From: Anseranas semipalmata
Lineage: Eukaryota > Chordata > Aves > Anseriformes > Anseranatidae
Length of the DNA stretch: 64,000 bases
NCBI GenBank assembly: GCA_013399115.1
Contig: VXAA01005193.1
Span: 634,661-698,660 of the forward strand
Direction of reading: 5' to 3'
The notes under the pieces are model-generated. The model made no database searches and had not been told where the DNA came from. It was given only the letters and a program-made list of their open reading frames with translations. Both the position numbers and the translations under genes were made by a program. This document shows positions 38,950 through 50,607 of the stretch, one piece after another. Positions within the stretch are counted from its first letter, which is position 1; every line of letters starts with the position of its first letter.

Positions 38950-41900
38950 GTAGGAACTAAAAATAATTAAAACTATTCAGGAAATGGTTATATGAAATAT
39001 CAAAAATTAATTTAAATTTTTTTTAAGCTTCACATTTAGCATATTTTAAAGTATAGAAAAGTGTTTCAATCAGTGCTCTAACTGAAAATATCTTCCAAAA
39101 CATTTAAAGAAATTAAATAATGTTGTACATTTAATTTTGGTCTAATATAGAGTCATTATTTAATGGTGTCCAAGTGCTGTTGGCACAATAACAGAATTCT
39201 TTAAGTGACTAAATCCTCACTGTTAACTTCAAACCAGTGCAACTGTTATGATATTCAAGCCAATTAGGACCGCTAGTGACTTTTCTGTGCTTCTGCATGC
39301 AGTAACTGGAAGCATTCATTTTAAAAGTGGTGAGAATTTGTACAGTTTGTTGAAGATACATGTGAACTTGTTGAAGATGAGCTGCTTAGTTCTAGGTTTC
39401 CTCCTTGCCTTGCTGCTAAACTTGCAGCAATACTTTTAGAGTAGTATGATCGTTTCCCTTTTTATAATTATTTGTCATATTATGTATTGATAAAATTACA
39501 GTTTGAAGTGTTTTCTTTCACCTTTTCAGACAACTCTTGACATAGACTTCTGGTATCTCTGTATTACTTTCCCAAGAACTTGTAAGGGAGAGCTTCTTAG
39601 GCAGGATGTGATGCCACAGTCAGATTGCATATAGGTATGTGGACATCACCCCACACAACCTAAAAGTCCTACTTGATCATGGGGACAGGTGGAGAGGCTT
39701 CATATGCTGTTGTAGGAAAACAGAGGAGCAAAACTCAATACAAGATTTTAGGGAATGGAAGGGTGGTATTGTTATTATTTCTTAATCTCTAAATGAGTTG
39801 AATTCGTATACTTTCTCTATCACAAGGGAACAGGATGTGTGTAGAAGTGGTCTGATCAGGATACCCTGGGCAGACAAGGTGGACACGGGGCATTGGCTGT
39901 TGTGTCCTCATCGTGTCTCCTGGGTTCTTTTTGATTGGCAATAAGAAACTCATTTTGGACTTGCCTTGTAATACCCTCCAGGGGCAGATGCCATTTTGGA
40001 TCTTCTACCTCACTATTTGGCTTCACTCTTTATAAATCATTGGAAAAATCTGAATTGTACAAATCTCTTCATTTTCCTTATTTGGATGTTTTACAGTTCT
40101 AGTCCTGTTCTTCATCTTGTTACCTTATCTTTAGATCAGTTTGCTTCTCCTCTTCATTTGAATGGAATCACACGTATGAACTCTGTAGCAGTTTGATCAG
40201 CTAGGCTGTGAACTGCCTTCCCCATCTTACTGAAATGTCTTATAATTGCATTCTGTTCTTGGTGTCTGGAATGCGCTGTACATACAGCTGTGTGCTGACA
40301 AGGCTTCTTAGCTTAGGCTCTGTGTTTTGAAAAACAAGTTTTGGACATGTTAGCCCTGAAGAAATACCTCAGCAATCCTGCAGTGCTGCACAGAGGTGCA
40401 CAAATGCTGCTGGCCTAAGCACAAATAACCTTCACCTAGGGTAGTATGGCCATGAATACCTGAGTGGGCTGTAGTTCACAAAACTCAATTAATTAATAGA
40501 TGATAACAACTACACTGGCCAAAAGTTTAATATTTTTGTTGATGAAATGGTGTAATATAGAGTACGTTGCTATAAAGAAACGTAAGCAAAATCCTGTATT
40601 TGAATAAATACATCTTTAAATTAATTTAGTATTTGACAATAATAGGCAGCCTTAGGGTTCTTGTCTAAGAGGAGAAATATTTGGCCTTGAATGTAAGATT
40701 ACCACTCTCATGATTTCAGCTTCCCACATTTGGCTGACCTGAATGAATGGTATTGTGATGTATTGCACAGTCGTTGAAATATGACCATTTCAAATTACAC
40801 AGCTAGAAAAGAGTAAATGCTCTTGATTTTACAGATGACAGGGTACTCTTTTCTTTCAAGGAGGAGGCAGCTGATTCTATGATGCATAGATACAGGCTAA
40901 AGTATGTTTTAGGCAGTGATGATTTTCCTAAGCACCTTTCTGTGTTTCCTTAACTTATTTTAGATTTCATATTGTATTTTCTGTGGCCAATTTTTAAATA
41001 ATAGTTTGTACTGTTGATAATTTGCCATGACTTATATAAATAAAACCATTAGTTTATTTCTAATTTAATCATGTTCGAATAGAACATTTCTTCTCTATAC
41101 TTCAGACAATTGCTGCATATTTCTATAATTGAAGTAGGTGATCCAAAACTATCTTAACTGGACTCGGTACAGCTTTTGGGTGAATATGTTGCTGAAAGAT
41201 ATTTCTGAGACCTTTCTTCCTAGTGGTTGAATGTAACCACAGGAGAATTCGAAACTCTTGCACAAGAAAACCTGAAATGACTTTTAAGGCCTATTTGAAT
41301 AGCAGCACACCTACATGTTCAGCAGTCAGTGCTGGCTAGAAATGAGCCATCCTGGGACTGGAAGGCATAGTTTTTTGCAGGAAGTGATCTGAGATTGGTG
41401 AAGTACTAGACTTTGAGGTGAGTAATGTATCGCAACATAAAGCCTTTCATTATTTCTATTGTGCAAAATCCATGATGTTATTTTTGTAGAAACTTCACAA
41501 ATAGGTTTAAGAAATGTTTCTTGGTCATCCTTCATCATTATTAAATCATAAAAGTGATAAAGGTTTTCAGTTTCTCATTTCTGTGTTTGCCAAATAGAGC
41601 AAGCAGTGTTAAAAATAACTTGGCTTTAAAATAGTTTTTATTTACAGTTTTAAACATGGCTGTTTAAAATGAGGCAGTAGTCAACAGTCTGTGGTTTCAG
41701 TATGTGTCCTGCAAGAGATTACTGCTGCTGTGATCATATATTAAAGAAACAAAAGTTAGAATTAGAGAAGATTACTATTGCTCTAGAGATAAAAGATACT
41801 ATGGCATACAACACGGTTAAGCTAACTCATGAATTTAAACATATTTCAATAGTAATTCTAGGTTAAAGTCACTGGGAGTTTAAACACAACAAGAGTGCCT

Positions 41901-42614
41901 AGCTGGAGCACTCTTTATTGCTGCAGCAATAAACAGGAATCTGATTAACTTCATTGGTAAACATATTTGGACATAATTAGATAAAACTTGTGGGTGGAAG
42001 AGAAGCCCCAAGTTAACATAATTTATCTCAGTGGGCAAAGAGGCTTTGTGAATGGCAGAAAACTACTGTAATATCTAGCTTTGCCGTTAGTAATAGATAG
42101 CTAAGGCAGGGAGCAATGGACAGAAAGCAGATATGATTACAAGAACTGTGTGGTTTAATAAAAGTAGAAGTCATTGAAACAAGTTCCATTTGGAAGTTAG
42201 AGAAAACTGGTATTTGATCTTCAAGTACATGGAGACCTTAGTTATATGGTAAAATACATTTCACTATAGTACATTTCAATTGCCCAGCATTTCCCATTAT
42301 GATTGGTTCCTGTGGCTTCTCTGATTTCATACTCACCTGATAGAAGAGCCCAGTCCTCTGAGATGGCTGAAGATAAGAGCCAGGCTGTGCACAGTTACGT
42401 GTAGTCATCCATGAGGGCCAGCCTATGGCAACAAGAAGTGATCTTTCCACTCGGAGATTTGAATGCTCTTTTGCTGCCAATTTATGTAGCAACCCCTCAA
42501 CCCCAAAAACAAGAAAACAGACCCTATGAAACACACTTTATATGCATGCGAAATCAACCATTTAAAGTTGAGACGTTGTATCTGTGACAAAGCTTTACAA
42601 AACCTTCTTAGCCC

Positions 42615-42631
42615 TTTTTTTTTTTTTTTTT
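42615..42631. repeat. Poly-T tract (17 T)
   Basis: Homopolymer in the intron after coding exon 1. No attached retrosequence was recognised. Confidence 0.8.
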
Positions 42632-45589
42632 GCTTTATGACACTTAAATCACAAAAACACATTTGATCTTGTAATTTTTCCTTGGTTGCTATTCTCCTGT
42701 GCAGGATGCCTGGGGTGTAGAATTAGGGTTTAGGGCAGGGAGAATTCTGTTTTGTTTTGTTTTGCTTTTCTAACATTTGTATGTTTGATTTCAAAGTACC
42801 TTGCAATAGTGTGAGTTGGAGCCGTCATATCTTTTTGAAAATTGCTTGAATTTAAGATATTCCTTTATTAACTTACTACTCTTTTGTATTGCACCTCTGA
42901 TGACTTCAGGCATCATTTCCTTTTTACAGTGCATTTGGAAAGCCTTAGGTGAGAAGTTACTCTAGTTTTTTCTTTTGTCAATATGATGCTCTGTAAAAAT
43001 TTTACTCGTGGGCTACAAAGAGGCACAGAAATATACCAGCGATGCAGAAGATAAATGAAATGAAAGGTGTTTTGTATTGCCTGAGTTTTAGAAATTATGT
43101 GCATGATTATTGTGGCATAATGAGATTTGGAGAATTATCATAATCCTTATGTTTATAAGCAATATTGGTGTGAGCAAATCTGGGTTAATTTTAGAAATAG
43201 CCTACGTCTCATTAGTGCGGGATAGTAATAACATGGAGTTCTTTCATACATTTTACTATTCTATTTCCAGTAGAACTGAAGGAGCCCTTTCAAGAACACG
43301 TACTATAGATGTCATAGGTCTTGCAGGTAAAAGGGAAACCTTTACTACAATTTTTGTTGTTACTTGAAGGAGACTTGCTAGGGAGTAATGATCAAATCAA
43401 GGTATTGCATAACTTTGTTTCATTATTATCCTGCATTGTAGTTTTACCAGAAGTTCACATTTACTAGTAGGATTATGATATGACTGCTGAAGACTGTCGC
43501 TGTTGCATCTAGATGATATCAGGCTTTTATGAGGAGGGGAGCTTAAAATGATTACTTTGGTAATTTCTGATTTTCTTGAATGGAAGCTGGAAAAGTTGCG
43601 TGTGTGCTTTCATCTGTCCCCTAGACTTCCTTTTTAGAAGATTAGTAGATTAACGGTTCATAGTATTCACGTGCTCCTTTGTATGTTGCTGGGAGATGTT
43701 CACATTTTTATCTTATATTGTTTGTTAGTGGTATCCTCTTATGGCAGATATGCCTGGCAGTGTAGGAACCAGCAATTTCAGAGTTCTCTTCAGGGAAACA
43801 GAGAATCTTGTTAAATGTATTCATACTGTGTTCGTATTACTAATACATCACATTCCATTTATATTTGAAGATATGTATTTACTCCCTGGAGTCTATTAAA
43901 TATTACTTTTGTAGAACCTGCAATTGTTTTAATAAACACAATAACCTATTTCTCATCTGAATAGGAGCAAGTGTTGCGAAGTGGAACAGGAGTGAAAAAG
44001 GGCAAAATATGATCAAAAAATAAAACCAAGCACCAGTATTTCTAGACGTTATTTTCATATTTCAGAAAGACCTTCAGAACAGAGAACTGTAATATTTTAA
44101 TTCTGAAGGAGCAGTATAACTGCTTTAATGTAGTTGGAACTGGGGCTGGGATAGAATCCAGCCTCAGGATCAATTAATCATATGCAAATCTATTGAAGTA
44201 TTTCTGTCAATTAATCTGAGCAGTTTTTGGCCCAATAAGCCTGTAGAACCTAGTAAGCATTGAAAGGGACTTGGATACAAGAATATGTTTGGGTTGATAA
44301 AATTTAAAATACTATTTTAAAATATTATTTTCTATTAGATGTGTTTAAGTGTCTCAAGTGCAAAGCTGAGGTGTTCTCACAGGGCCAAGTTGTGAGGGAG
44401 AAAATCACTGAATTATGTGGTGTGCATCTCTGGTCCTTTTTTCTTTGTGCAATTCTGAATTAAGGGAAGGGACACATCTTCAGGGAATATAAATCAGCAC
44501 TGATCAGGGCTATGCTGATTTAAATTGACTAGGAATCCTGCTCACTCTTTATTTGCAGGTAACCTTGAATATTTCCTTTAAGTTTTGTTTACTGGGGAGG
44601 TTTTATCTTAGCAGGGTGAAGTGACAAAGTAAATTCCTTCTGTTTGTTTGTGTATGTTGGTAGTCATTAATAATCACACATCACTTTCTTCTTGCAGAAA
44701 GAAGAAAAGCCAAACATAACATAGATTTAGTTATTTATAAACCTTCCAGCACTATGTAAAGAACACAGCAAGATGTAAATGAAAGAATAAGAAAATAATT
44801 GAATGTGAGCTTTTGAAAATTTACATTTTTCCTTTTGCTGATAGATTAGTGTAAACTTTTAAAAACATTGGAAATTTAAAAAGATTAGTATATTTTTGTA
44901 ATTTTGGGGTAAGATTTGTTTACAAGTATTTTACAAAATATGGCAGTTAAACTGAATTTCATTACATTAAAATGTTGAGTGTTTCTTTTTGCTTTCAGAG
45001 ATTCAGATTAGAGATAGCTACTTTGCTGTTGTCCCTCTATGTTCCATGAAGGTGATGAGAAAATGGCCTCAGTGATATGGATCGTGTACACAGAATTCTT
45101 TTTTCTGTCTTGGAGTGTAGCTGGGTTACTAAACACGGGACAAAGCAGGAACTGGTTATCTGTGTAACATAATCCCTCTGATATTTAAAGTTATACAGTA
45201 ATATTTTTATTTGATATGAGTTCATTATGGAAAAGATCATTTATATTTACTTTAAAATTGTGGGAAGTAGCATGCAAAAGTCACAACTTGTAAGTACCGA
45301 AAAGAATAATTCAAACAAAATTACTATTTGATGTATTACCATGGCTGCCCATGTGAGTGCATTATAAATCTGTTTATTTTGTATTTATAACTTAATTTAC
45401 AATATTATCAAAGCAACAAATGAAGGATCTGCGCTAGATGCTTCCTGGTGTGTTCTTTTATTGTTGATATGAATAATCATAATTCAGATTAACTTGCTTT
45501 AAATTTGATTCTCAAATTTTAAGGAGCAAGTCAGTTGTCAGGACTGATTTTGGTATGGAAACTTATGTATATGTTTTTCGACAGGAATC

Positions 45590-45618
45590 CTTATGAATAA
45601 GTATGTGTTATTCATAAG
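45590..45618. repeat. Perfect 11-bp inverted repeat
   Basis: CTTATGAATAA (45590-45600) pairs perfectly with TTATTCATAAG (45608-45618) across a 7-nt loop. Intronic; no function is assigned. Confidence 0.8.
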
Positions 45619-46369
45619 ATTGTCTGCACTGGAAGTTATCTGCATAGATGCCATGAGTGTAGATAAGGATTGCAATTCGAACACTTTTCCCTCAAATGTT
45701 GCCTTATCTCCAACTCAGTAGATGTACTTGTAGAGGGCAGTAACAAGAAAGATGTGCTGCTTGCAGAGAAGAACCTTTTCCTTAATTTTGAGACTGGATG
45801 AAAGTGAGGAAGACAGCAATTCCAAGTCTGATGAGGTAACAGATTAAGAGATGAAATGACAAAAACAATTATTTTAGTTTTACCCTAAAATGATGTAATT
45901 TTTAAAAGTCCAACCAACTAGCTTAGGAGAATCCCTCCCTACTGCCGTCCTAGCTCTTTGTATCTAACAACATAAGTATTGTAAACGTTTTTATTGCAGT
46001 ATGCCAAAGCAAGTTAAACTTTAAATGGCATATACTTTTCTTTTTAAAAATCTTCTTCATATCAAATGACCACAGTTATTGTGCTTCATTAATATTATCC
46101 ATCCTTCTGTAGGATCTAATTGCTACTTTAGCAGACTGACTTTATGTTCAGAGGATTTGTAGGATGTCCAAAGATTTCCTACGGTAACAATTTTGTACCT
46201 TTTACCTTAATATTCTTCACAAATTCTACCTTTAGGGAACATGACTTATACAAGATAAGCCATTCCATTTTTCCTTGAAACTTTGCAGTAATTTTGTGGT
46301 TAGCTGTCCTGTCACAATCCAAATTGTGATACCAAGTTGGTGGTTCACAAATAGATTTCAACCTTGTAG

Positions 46370-46398
46370 TTTTAAACTACTCCAAGAGTAGTTTAAAA
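46370..46398. repeat. Perfect 13-bp inverted repeat with 3-nt loop
   Basis: TTTTAAACTACTC (46370-46382) is perfectly complementary to GAGTAGTTTAAAA (46386-46398). It is near-palindromic and could extrude a cruciform or form an RNA hairpin. Intronic; no function is assigned. Confidence 0.85.
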
Positions 46399-48279
46399 TA
46401 TGTTTCAGTGTGTTTTTAAGGGTTGGTTTGTGTTGTGTTGTGCACGGCAATACAGTACCATATCTTGGTATAGTATCATACTATGTATTTATTGTAGAAT
46501 CAAATTCACGAATATGTGGTCTTTGCTTGTTCATACAGGAGGAGTAGATTTTGGGAGTACACATATTTAAGTAAGCTTAGAATATTTTCTCTAGTTTTGT
46601 CGTGCTTGCTCCCTCAGTGCATAAAAAGTCAGATATATGAGCAGTTACTGATCGCTCCTTTCTATTTACCATGGTAGAATGAATGGTGAAAGCTTTAAAA
46701 CCCAAACAAATATCTTGCACTAATTTAGTTACCCCTAATTTGCTTCTAATATGGAGTTTGAAGACTGTAGAATTTTGTACTAAATTTCTGTAAGGTTACA
46801 TAGTCTTCTTTTTTACCTCTCCCTACCCTCTCTGAAAAAAGGGGCTGTAATGCTATGCTTCATGTTATATACCTTTCTGATGCTCACATTAGGTATTTAT
46901 CCCTTTCAAATGTTTAAGTGAAAACGGACTTTTCGTCAGCTCCTAAATTTATGTTGGTATTTAATTATCCAGATCTGAGAGACATTAAAGTTAATGACAA
47001 CCTTCTAAAGATCCTACTGAAATGTAATTTCAGCTTTAGGATGAAAATACTCCCTCTAGCCCCTATTTTCTCTGTGAGAGATGAATCTATGGCCTGGCAA
47101 GGGATCTTCCTTTATTGTGTCTTGAAACTCCTTGTACATGTGTATGGAGAGAATATCTCTTTCTTTTTATGATCATATACTATTATGGTCATAATGAATG
47201 AAGAATCATCTTCATGTTCTTCAAGAATTTTGTATTCTTTATAATTCTAGGAACTTTTCATTACACATCTGCTTCCTGTTTTCGTTTGCAAGGTCAGCTC
47301 TTAAAAAAGTCTTATAAAAGGTGGAATAATTTTTAACCCTCAGGTCTAGAAGTTCATTTCTGCATAGACAAAAGGTTTTTTTATTTTTCCCTCCATTCAT
47401 TTTTAATTCATGAGGTAAATAGAAGATAGCATCTAATTCTTCAACAGGTTTCAGGTTATTAATTTGTGGATTTAATTTGAGATGATGAACAAATCTCTGT
47501 AATACCCTCAGGGCTGATGTGTGGCTCACAGGTTTCAGGATATGTATTTCCGTACTTCTCCTGTGCTCACATACCAGAGATTTCACAAATGGATGTCACA
47601 TTTGTTAGTATTGTTTTAGGTCACCAGCAATTGAGATTACTAGAGTTGTCATGAAAAATTATCACGATGGTGCATTTAAGAAGCTAGGATCTTGTGCTCA
47701 GTCTAAAAAATACATTGAAATCATCTTGTGCATCTATGTAGGAAGACTAACCTAAGGGTGGAGTTGCAGTGCTGCAACACTGGATCTCTAGGAATATGCA
47801 GCCAGCATTCGAGACTTCATGTGTGAAAATAAAAAGTAGCCAGAACTTGAATCTTGTGAAGGCACATCCCTCGATTAGGCTTTGCTTGTGTGCCTGTCGG
47901 TCTAGCAAATGGTCGTGTTTATCCTGTTTCTCATAGGAAAAGAGTTAAGCTGCTGCAAATACTGGTTATGTGAGTAGGGCCTAGGATTGTTATCCTCAGT
48001 GAGGGGAAGCCTTGTAAACAGCACAGCTTAACACCAGGTTTAATCTATGCGCTGCAGCTGTGTTATGCACTATTTTTTTTCCTGTGAATTTGAGGTTTTA
48101 AAATCTTTACTTCTGTTAATATATTTAATTTCTTCCAGTTTAAAAAAATGCCAGTTAACTTTATCAGCAAAACAGCATGGAACGAAAATGGGAGGAGAGC
48201 TGAATTGTTAACACACATAATTTAGCAAGTATCACTTATATTTATAAATCATATAATTTCTTTATTTTCTATATCCTAG

Positions 48280-48395
48280 GATACCAGATGGTCCCATTGA
48301 TCAGGGACCAGCTGCAGGAAAGGTACATGCTTTAGAGGAGCAACTTTTAAAGGCCAAAGAACAGATAGAAAACTATAAGAAGCGGACAGGAGATG
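48280..48395 (+). CDS. FUT8: FUT8 coding exon 2: coiled-coil stem
   Basis: The exon begins after TATCCTAG; its first G completes Arg68. It encodes residues 69-106, starting [20 protein letters not shown] and running into [14 protein letters not shown]. The proline/glycine-rich start followed by a heptad-like charged helix matches the stem of vertebrate FUT8, which forms the dimer-supporting coiled coil in the Golgi lumen. Several residues differ from the mammalian sequence I recall, mostly conservatively, as expected for this less constrained region. The exon is 116 nt and ends one base into a codon. Its donor, GATG followed by GTTGGT, has T at +3 and is weak; the frame requires it, because the nearby GTAGAT at 48400 would shift the frame. 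Confidence 0.95.
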
Positions 48396-48543
48396 GTTGG
48401 TAGATAAATTTTCTTTTACTTCTAAAACAAGTTTTGGTATTCCATGTCACTAATGTATTAGTTTCTTAACAACAACAGAACTACAAATGCTGATGCTTTT
48501 ATGCTTTTTTTTATTATTATTTTTATTTTTTTAATTTTAACAG
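48396..48543 (+). other. FUT8: FUT8 short intron 2 (148 bp)
   Basis: A very short intron between exons 2 and 3 with a weak donor (GTTGGT) and a strong T-rich acceptor tract ending AACAG. Its size makes recognition by intron definition likely, which may compensate for the donor. Confidence 0.93.
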
Positions 48544-48709
48544 GGGGCCTTGGAAAAGACCATGAAATACTGAGGAGAAGGATTGAAAATGGGGCTAAAG
48601 AACTTTGGTTTTTCCTCCAGAGTGAATTAAAGAAGTTAAAAAAACTAGAAGGAAGTGAACTGCAAAGACGCATTGATGAATTTCTGTCTGATTTGGGTCA
48701 TCAGGAAAG
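48544..48709 (+). CDS. FUT8: FUT8 coding exon 3: coiled-coil region
   Basis: The exon encodes residues 107-162, with glycine 107 split over the upstream junction and arginine 162 over the downstream one. It begins [20 protein letters not shown] and continues [20 protein letters not shown] to the DLGHQER end. This is the long helical coiled-coil segment that precedes the catalytic domain in FUT8 structures and contributes to dimerisation. The exon is 166 nt and ends phase 2 with donor GTATTT. Read literally, the junction gives two glycines before LGKD, where the mammalian protein I recall has one, making this protein one residue longer. No alternative acceptor AG three bases downstream exists, so the extra residue appears real. 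Confidence 0.96.
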
Positions 48710-49774
48710 GTATTTGTATTAGTTGCTTTTGCATTTATATTGGAAGGACTGTGGATTGATTTAAGTAAGTGAAATACTGATGTACTGCTTAAAAATTTCT
48801 TAGGATAAATTACTGGTATGTGGGCTAAAATAGCATGTCTGAAGCATGAAAATAAAATCATAATTTTATTTAATGGAATATAAGCTATATATTCAGTTTA
48901 TGTCACTACAGCTTAGAGTATGACCCTTTAACTTGATTTTTGGTTTTTAATTGGAAGACCTGTGTCTCAGAATGCCAGCTGTTGCTTTTCAATTACATCT
49001 GTCTATGTATGTGGATATATGTGTATTTGAACATATAACAAAACCAGAAGAAAACCTTCAAAATATTTATTTTTGCTATCTGATTATAAATACTAGAATA
49101 TAAGTTACATTGATCATTGGGTTATTATATAATTGTAATTAATTTAAAACTGGGTAAGATCTTAATTTCAGGACTAATCGTCATTCTGAAAAGTCATTTT
49201 TCCCCCTAATTAAAGCTTAACAGAGAATATATCAGATAGAAATTACCTTTACTTAAGTTTTCATTATTATGTTGTTTAAAGACATGCTGGAATTATGTTT
49301 TCAGTTGTTGTTGATCTTCTGGCCTCCGCACTGTTGAAATACCTTTTGTAGTATACTAAAACATTCAGTATGAGTTTTGTTCATGCTCAATAAAATTAAT
49401 TCAGGAACTGTCAAAAGTTTAGTAAAATCTCTGTAAGCCTATTATATTTAGAATGTTATCTTCCCAACAGGATTACAGTGGCAATTTCTGTCTTGTTAAT
49501 AAACAGTCAAAAGAAAATTTTGGAGTTAACTAAATATACCACCTTAAACAAGTATCTCTCCCCCAAAAGCTGAGAGATCTGCGTGTTTGAAGATCAGTAG
49601 TAAAGCATGAGCCTTTGAAAATATTACTGTAGTGAAGGGAAAACCTGGTAAGAAATTTTTGGTAGTCGTGTAAACAGCATTTAAAAAAGAATTTAAAAAT
49701 GTTATGAGTTTGATCATTAGTGTGGGCAAAGACTTCAGTCTATTTAATTTTGTAATTTAATCTTTCAAACCCCA

Positions 49775-50130
49775 GAATGTTACAGATTGATAGAGTTTAA
49801 AGTGAGAAGGGACCATTCAATTATCTAGAGTTATTATCTATATAAAATAGGCCATTACGTTTCATCTAATTATTTCTCTGCTGAGTGCAATAATGCAGGT
49901 TCGACTGAAGTAGCGCTTGGCTAAAGCAGAATTTTCTGAAAGACCTCAGATCTTCCACTGAACAGGCAACCAACAGAGAAGCTCCCACTTCCCTAGGCAC
50001 TTTGTTTCAATAGTTACATTCACTCAGAAATATTTGTTTGCCTCCAGAAAAGTTATTTTCTTTTAGGTTTCTTGGACTGCAGGTCATTGATTCTTGACAT
50101 ACCTTTTCAACTGTGTGTGCGCCAAAACTG
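49775..50130 (-). mobile_element. Ancient CR1-type LINE 3' end, highly decayed
   Basis: In + orientation, fragments such as AGAAGGGACCATTCAATTAT, CACTTCCCTAGGCACTTTGT, TTCAATAGTTA and GACTGCAGGTCATTGATTC line up in order with the reverse complement of old amniote CR1 3' regions as I remember them. Those typically read GAAGGGACCATT...ATCATCTAGTC, CACTTCCCTAGGTAATTTGT and TTCCAATGGTTA. Divergence and small indels are heavy, so this is much older than the CR1 at 63309. Boundaries are approximate. The match is from memory and unconfirmed. Confidence 0.55.
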
Positions 50131-50587
50131 GAGCAAATGGTGTTATGTCAGACTTACTGGTATCCATGACGGGGACCAAATCACTTCTGTACACATTACT
50201 GCTGTGTTTATATACCCTAGATCACATTAGACAGTAGCCACAGTGGAATCTTGAATAGCGTTGCGTGTTTGATGCCAGAATATTTTTATGTCCCTGCCTC
50301 CCAGGGTGAATCATTTTCTTATTCCCTTCCTTCCAACAAGAATGATTATTGATTCATTAAGCCCAACTTGCAAGGTATCTATATTTCTGTCTCACAGCCT
50401 TATCTTCATATCTGTCTTTACTTAAGGATGCGATGAAACCCCTAGTAGAAACACATACTTCTTTGCACTGAATATTAAAAGTGTACATTGTAGACCTCTG
50501 AAAGTTATGAGTCCCACTGTAGAAGTCCGAAACCATTGTAGTACTGGGAGAAGTTTGTATATATGGTAGAATCAGTAACAGTTGTGC

Positions 50588-50607
50588 TTTTTTTTTTTTT
50601 TTTTTTT
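50588..50607. repeat. Poly-T tract (20 T)
   Basis: Intronic T homopolymer; nothing recognisable is attached. Confidence 0.85.

Larger units (their letters stand above)
38950..48279 (+). other. FUT8: FUT8 intron after coding exon 1
   Basis: A 9.3-kb intron from GTAGGA to TATCCTAG. It is mostly AT-rich unique sequence with a T17 tract at 42615-42631 and two perfect hairpins (45590-45618, 46370-46398). An acceptor-like TTTGCTTTCAG at about 44988-44998 is followed by a 53-nt block and a weak donor at 45052; this pseudo-exon would introduce a stop. No nested gene was recognised. Confidence 0.93.

Noticed and set aside
48400..48405. GTAGAT as the donor of FUT8 coding exon 2
   Set aside because: It is closer to consensus than GTTGGT at 48396 but would shift the frame into exon 3, where the conserved LGKD reading frame is unmistakable.
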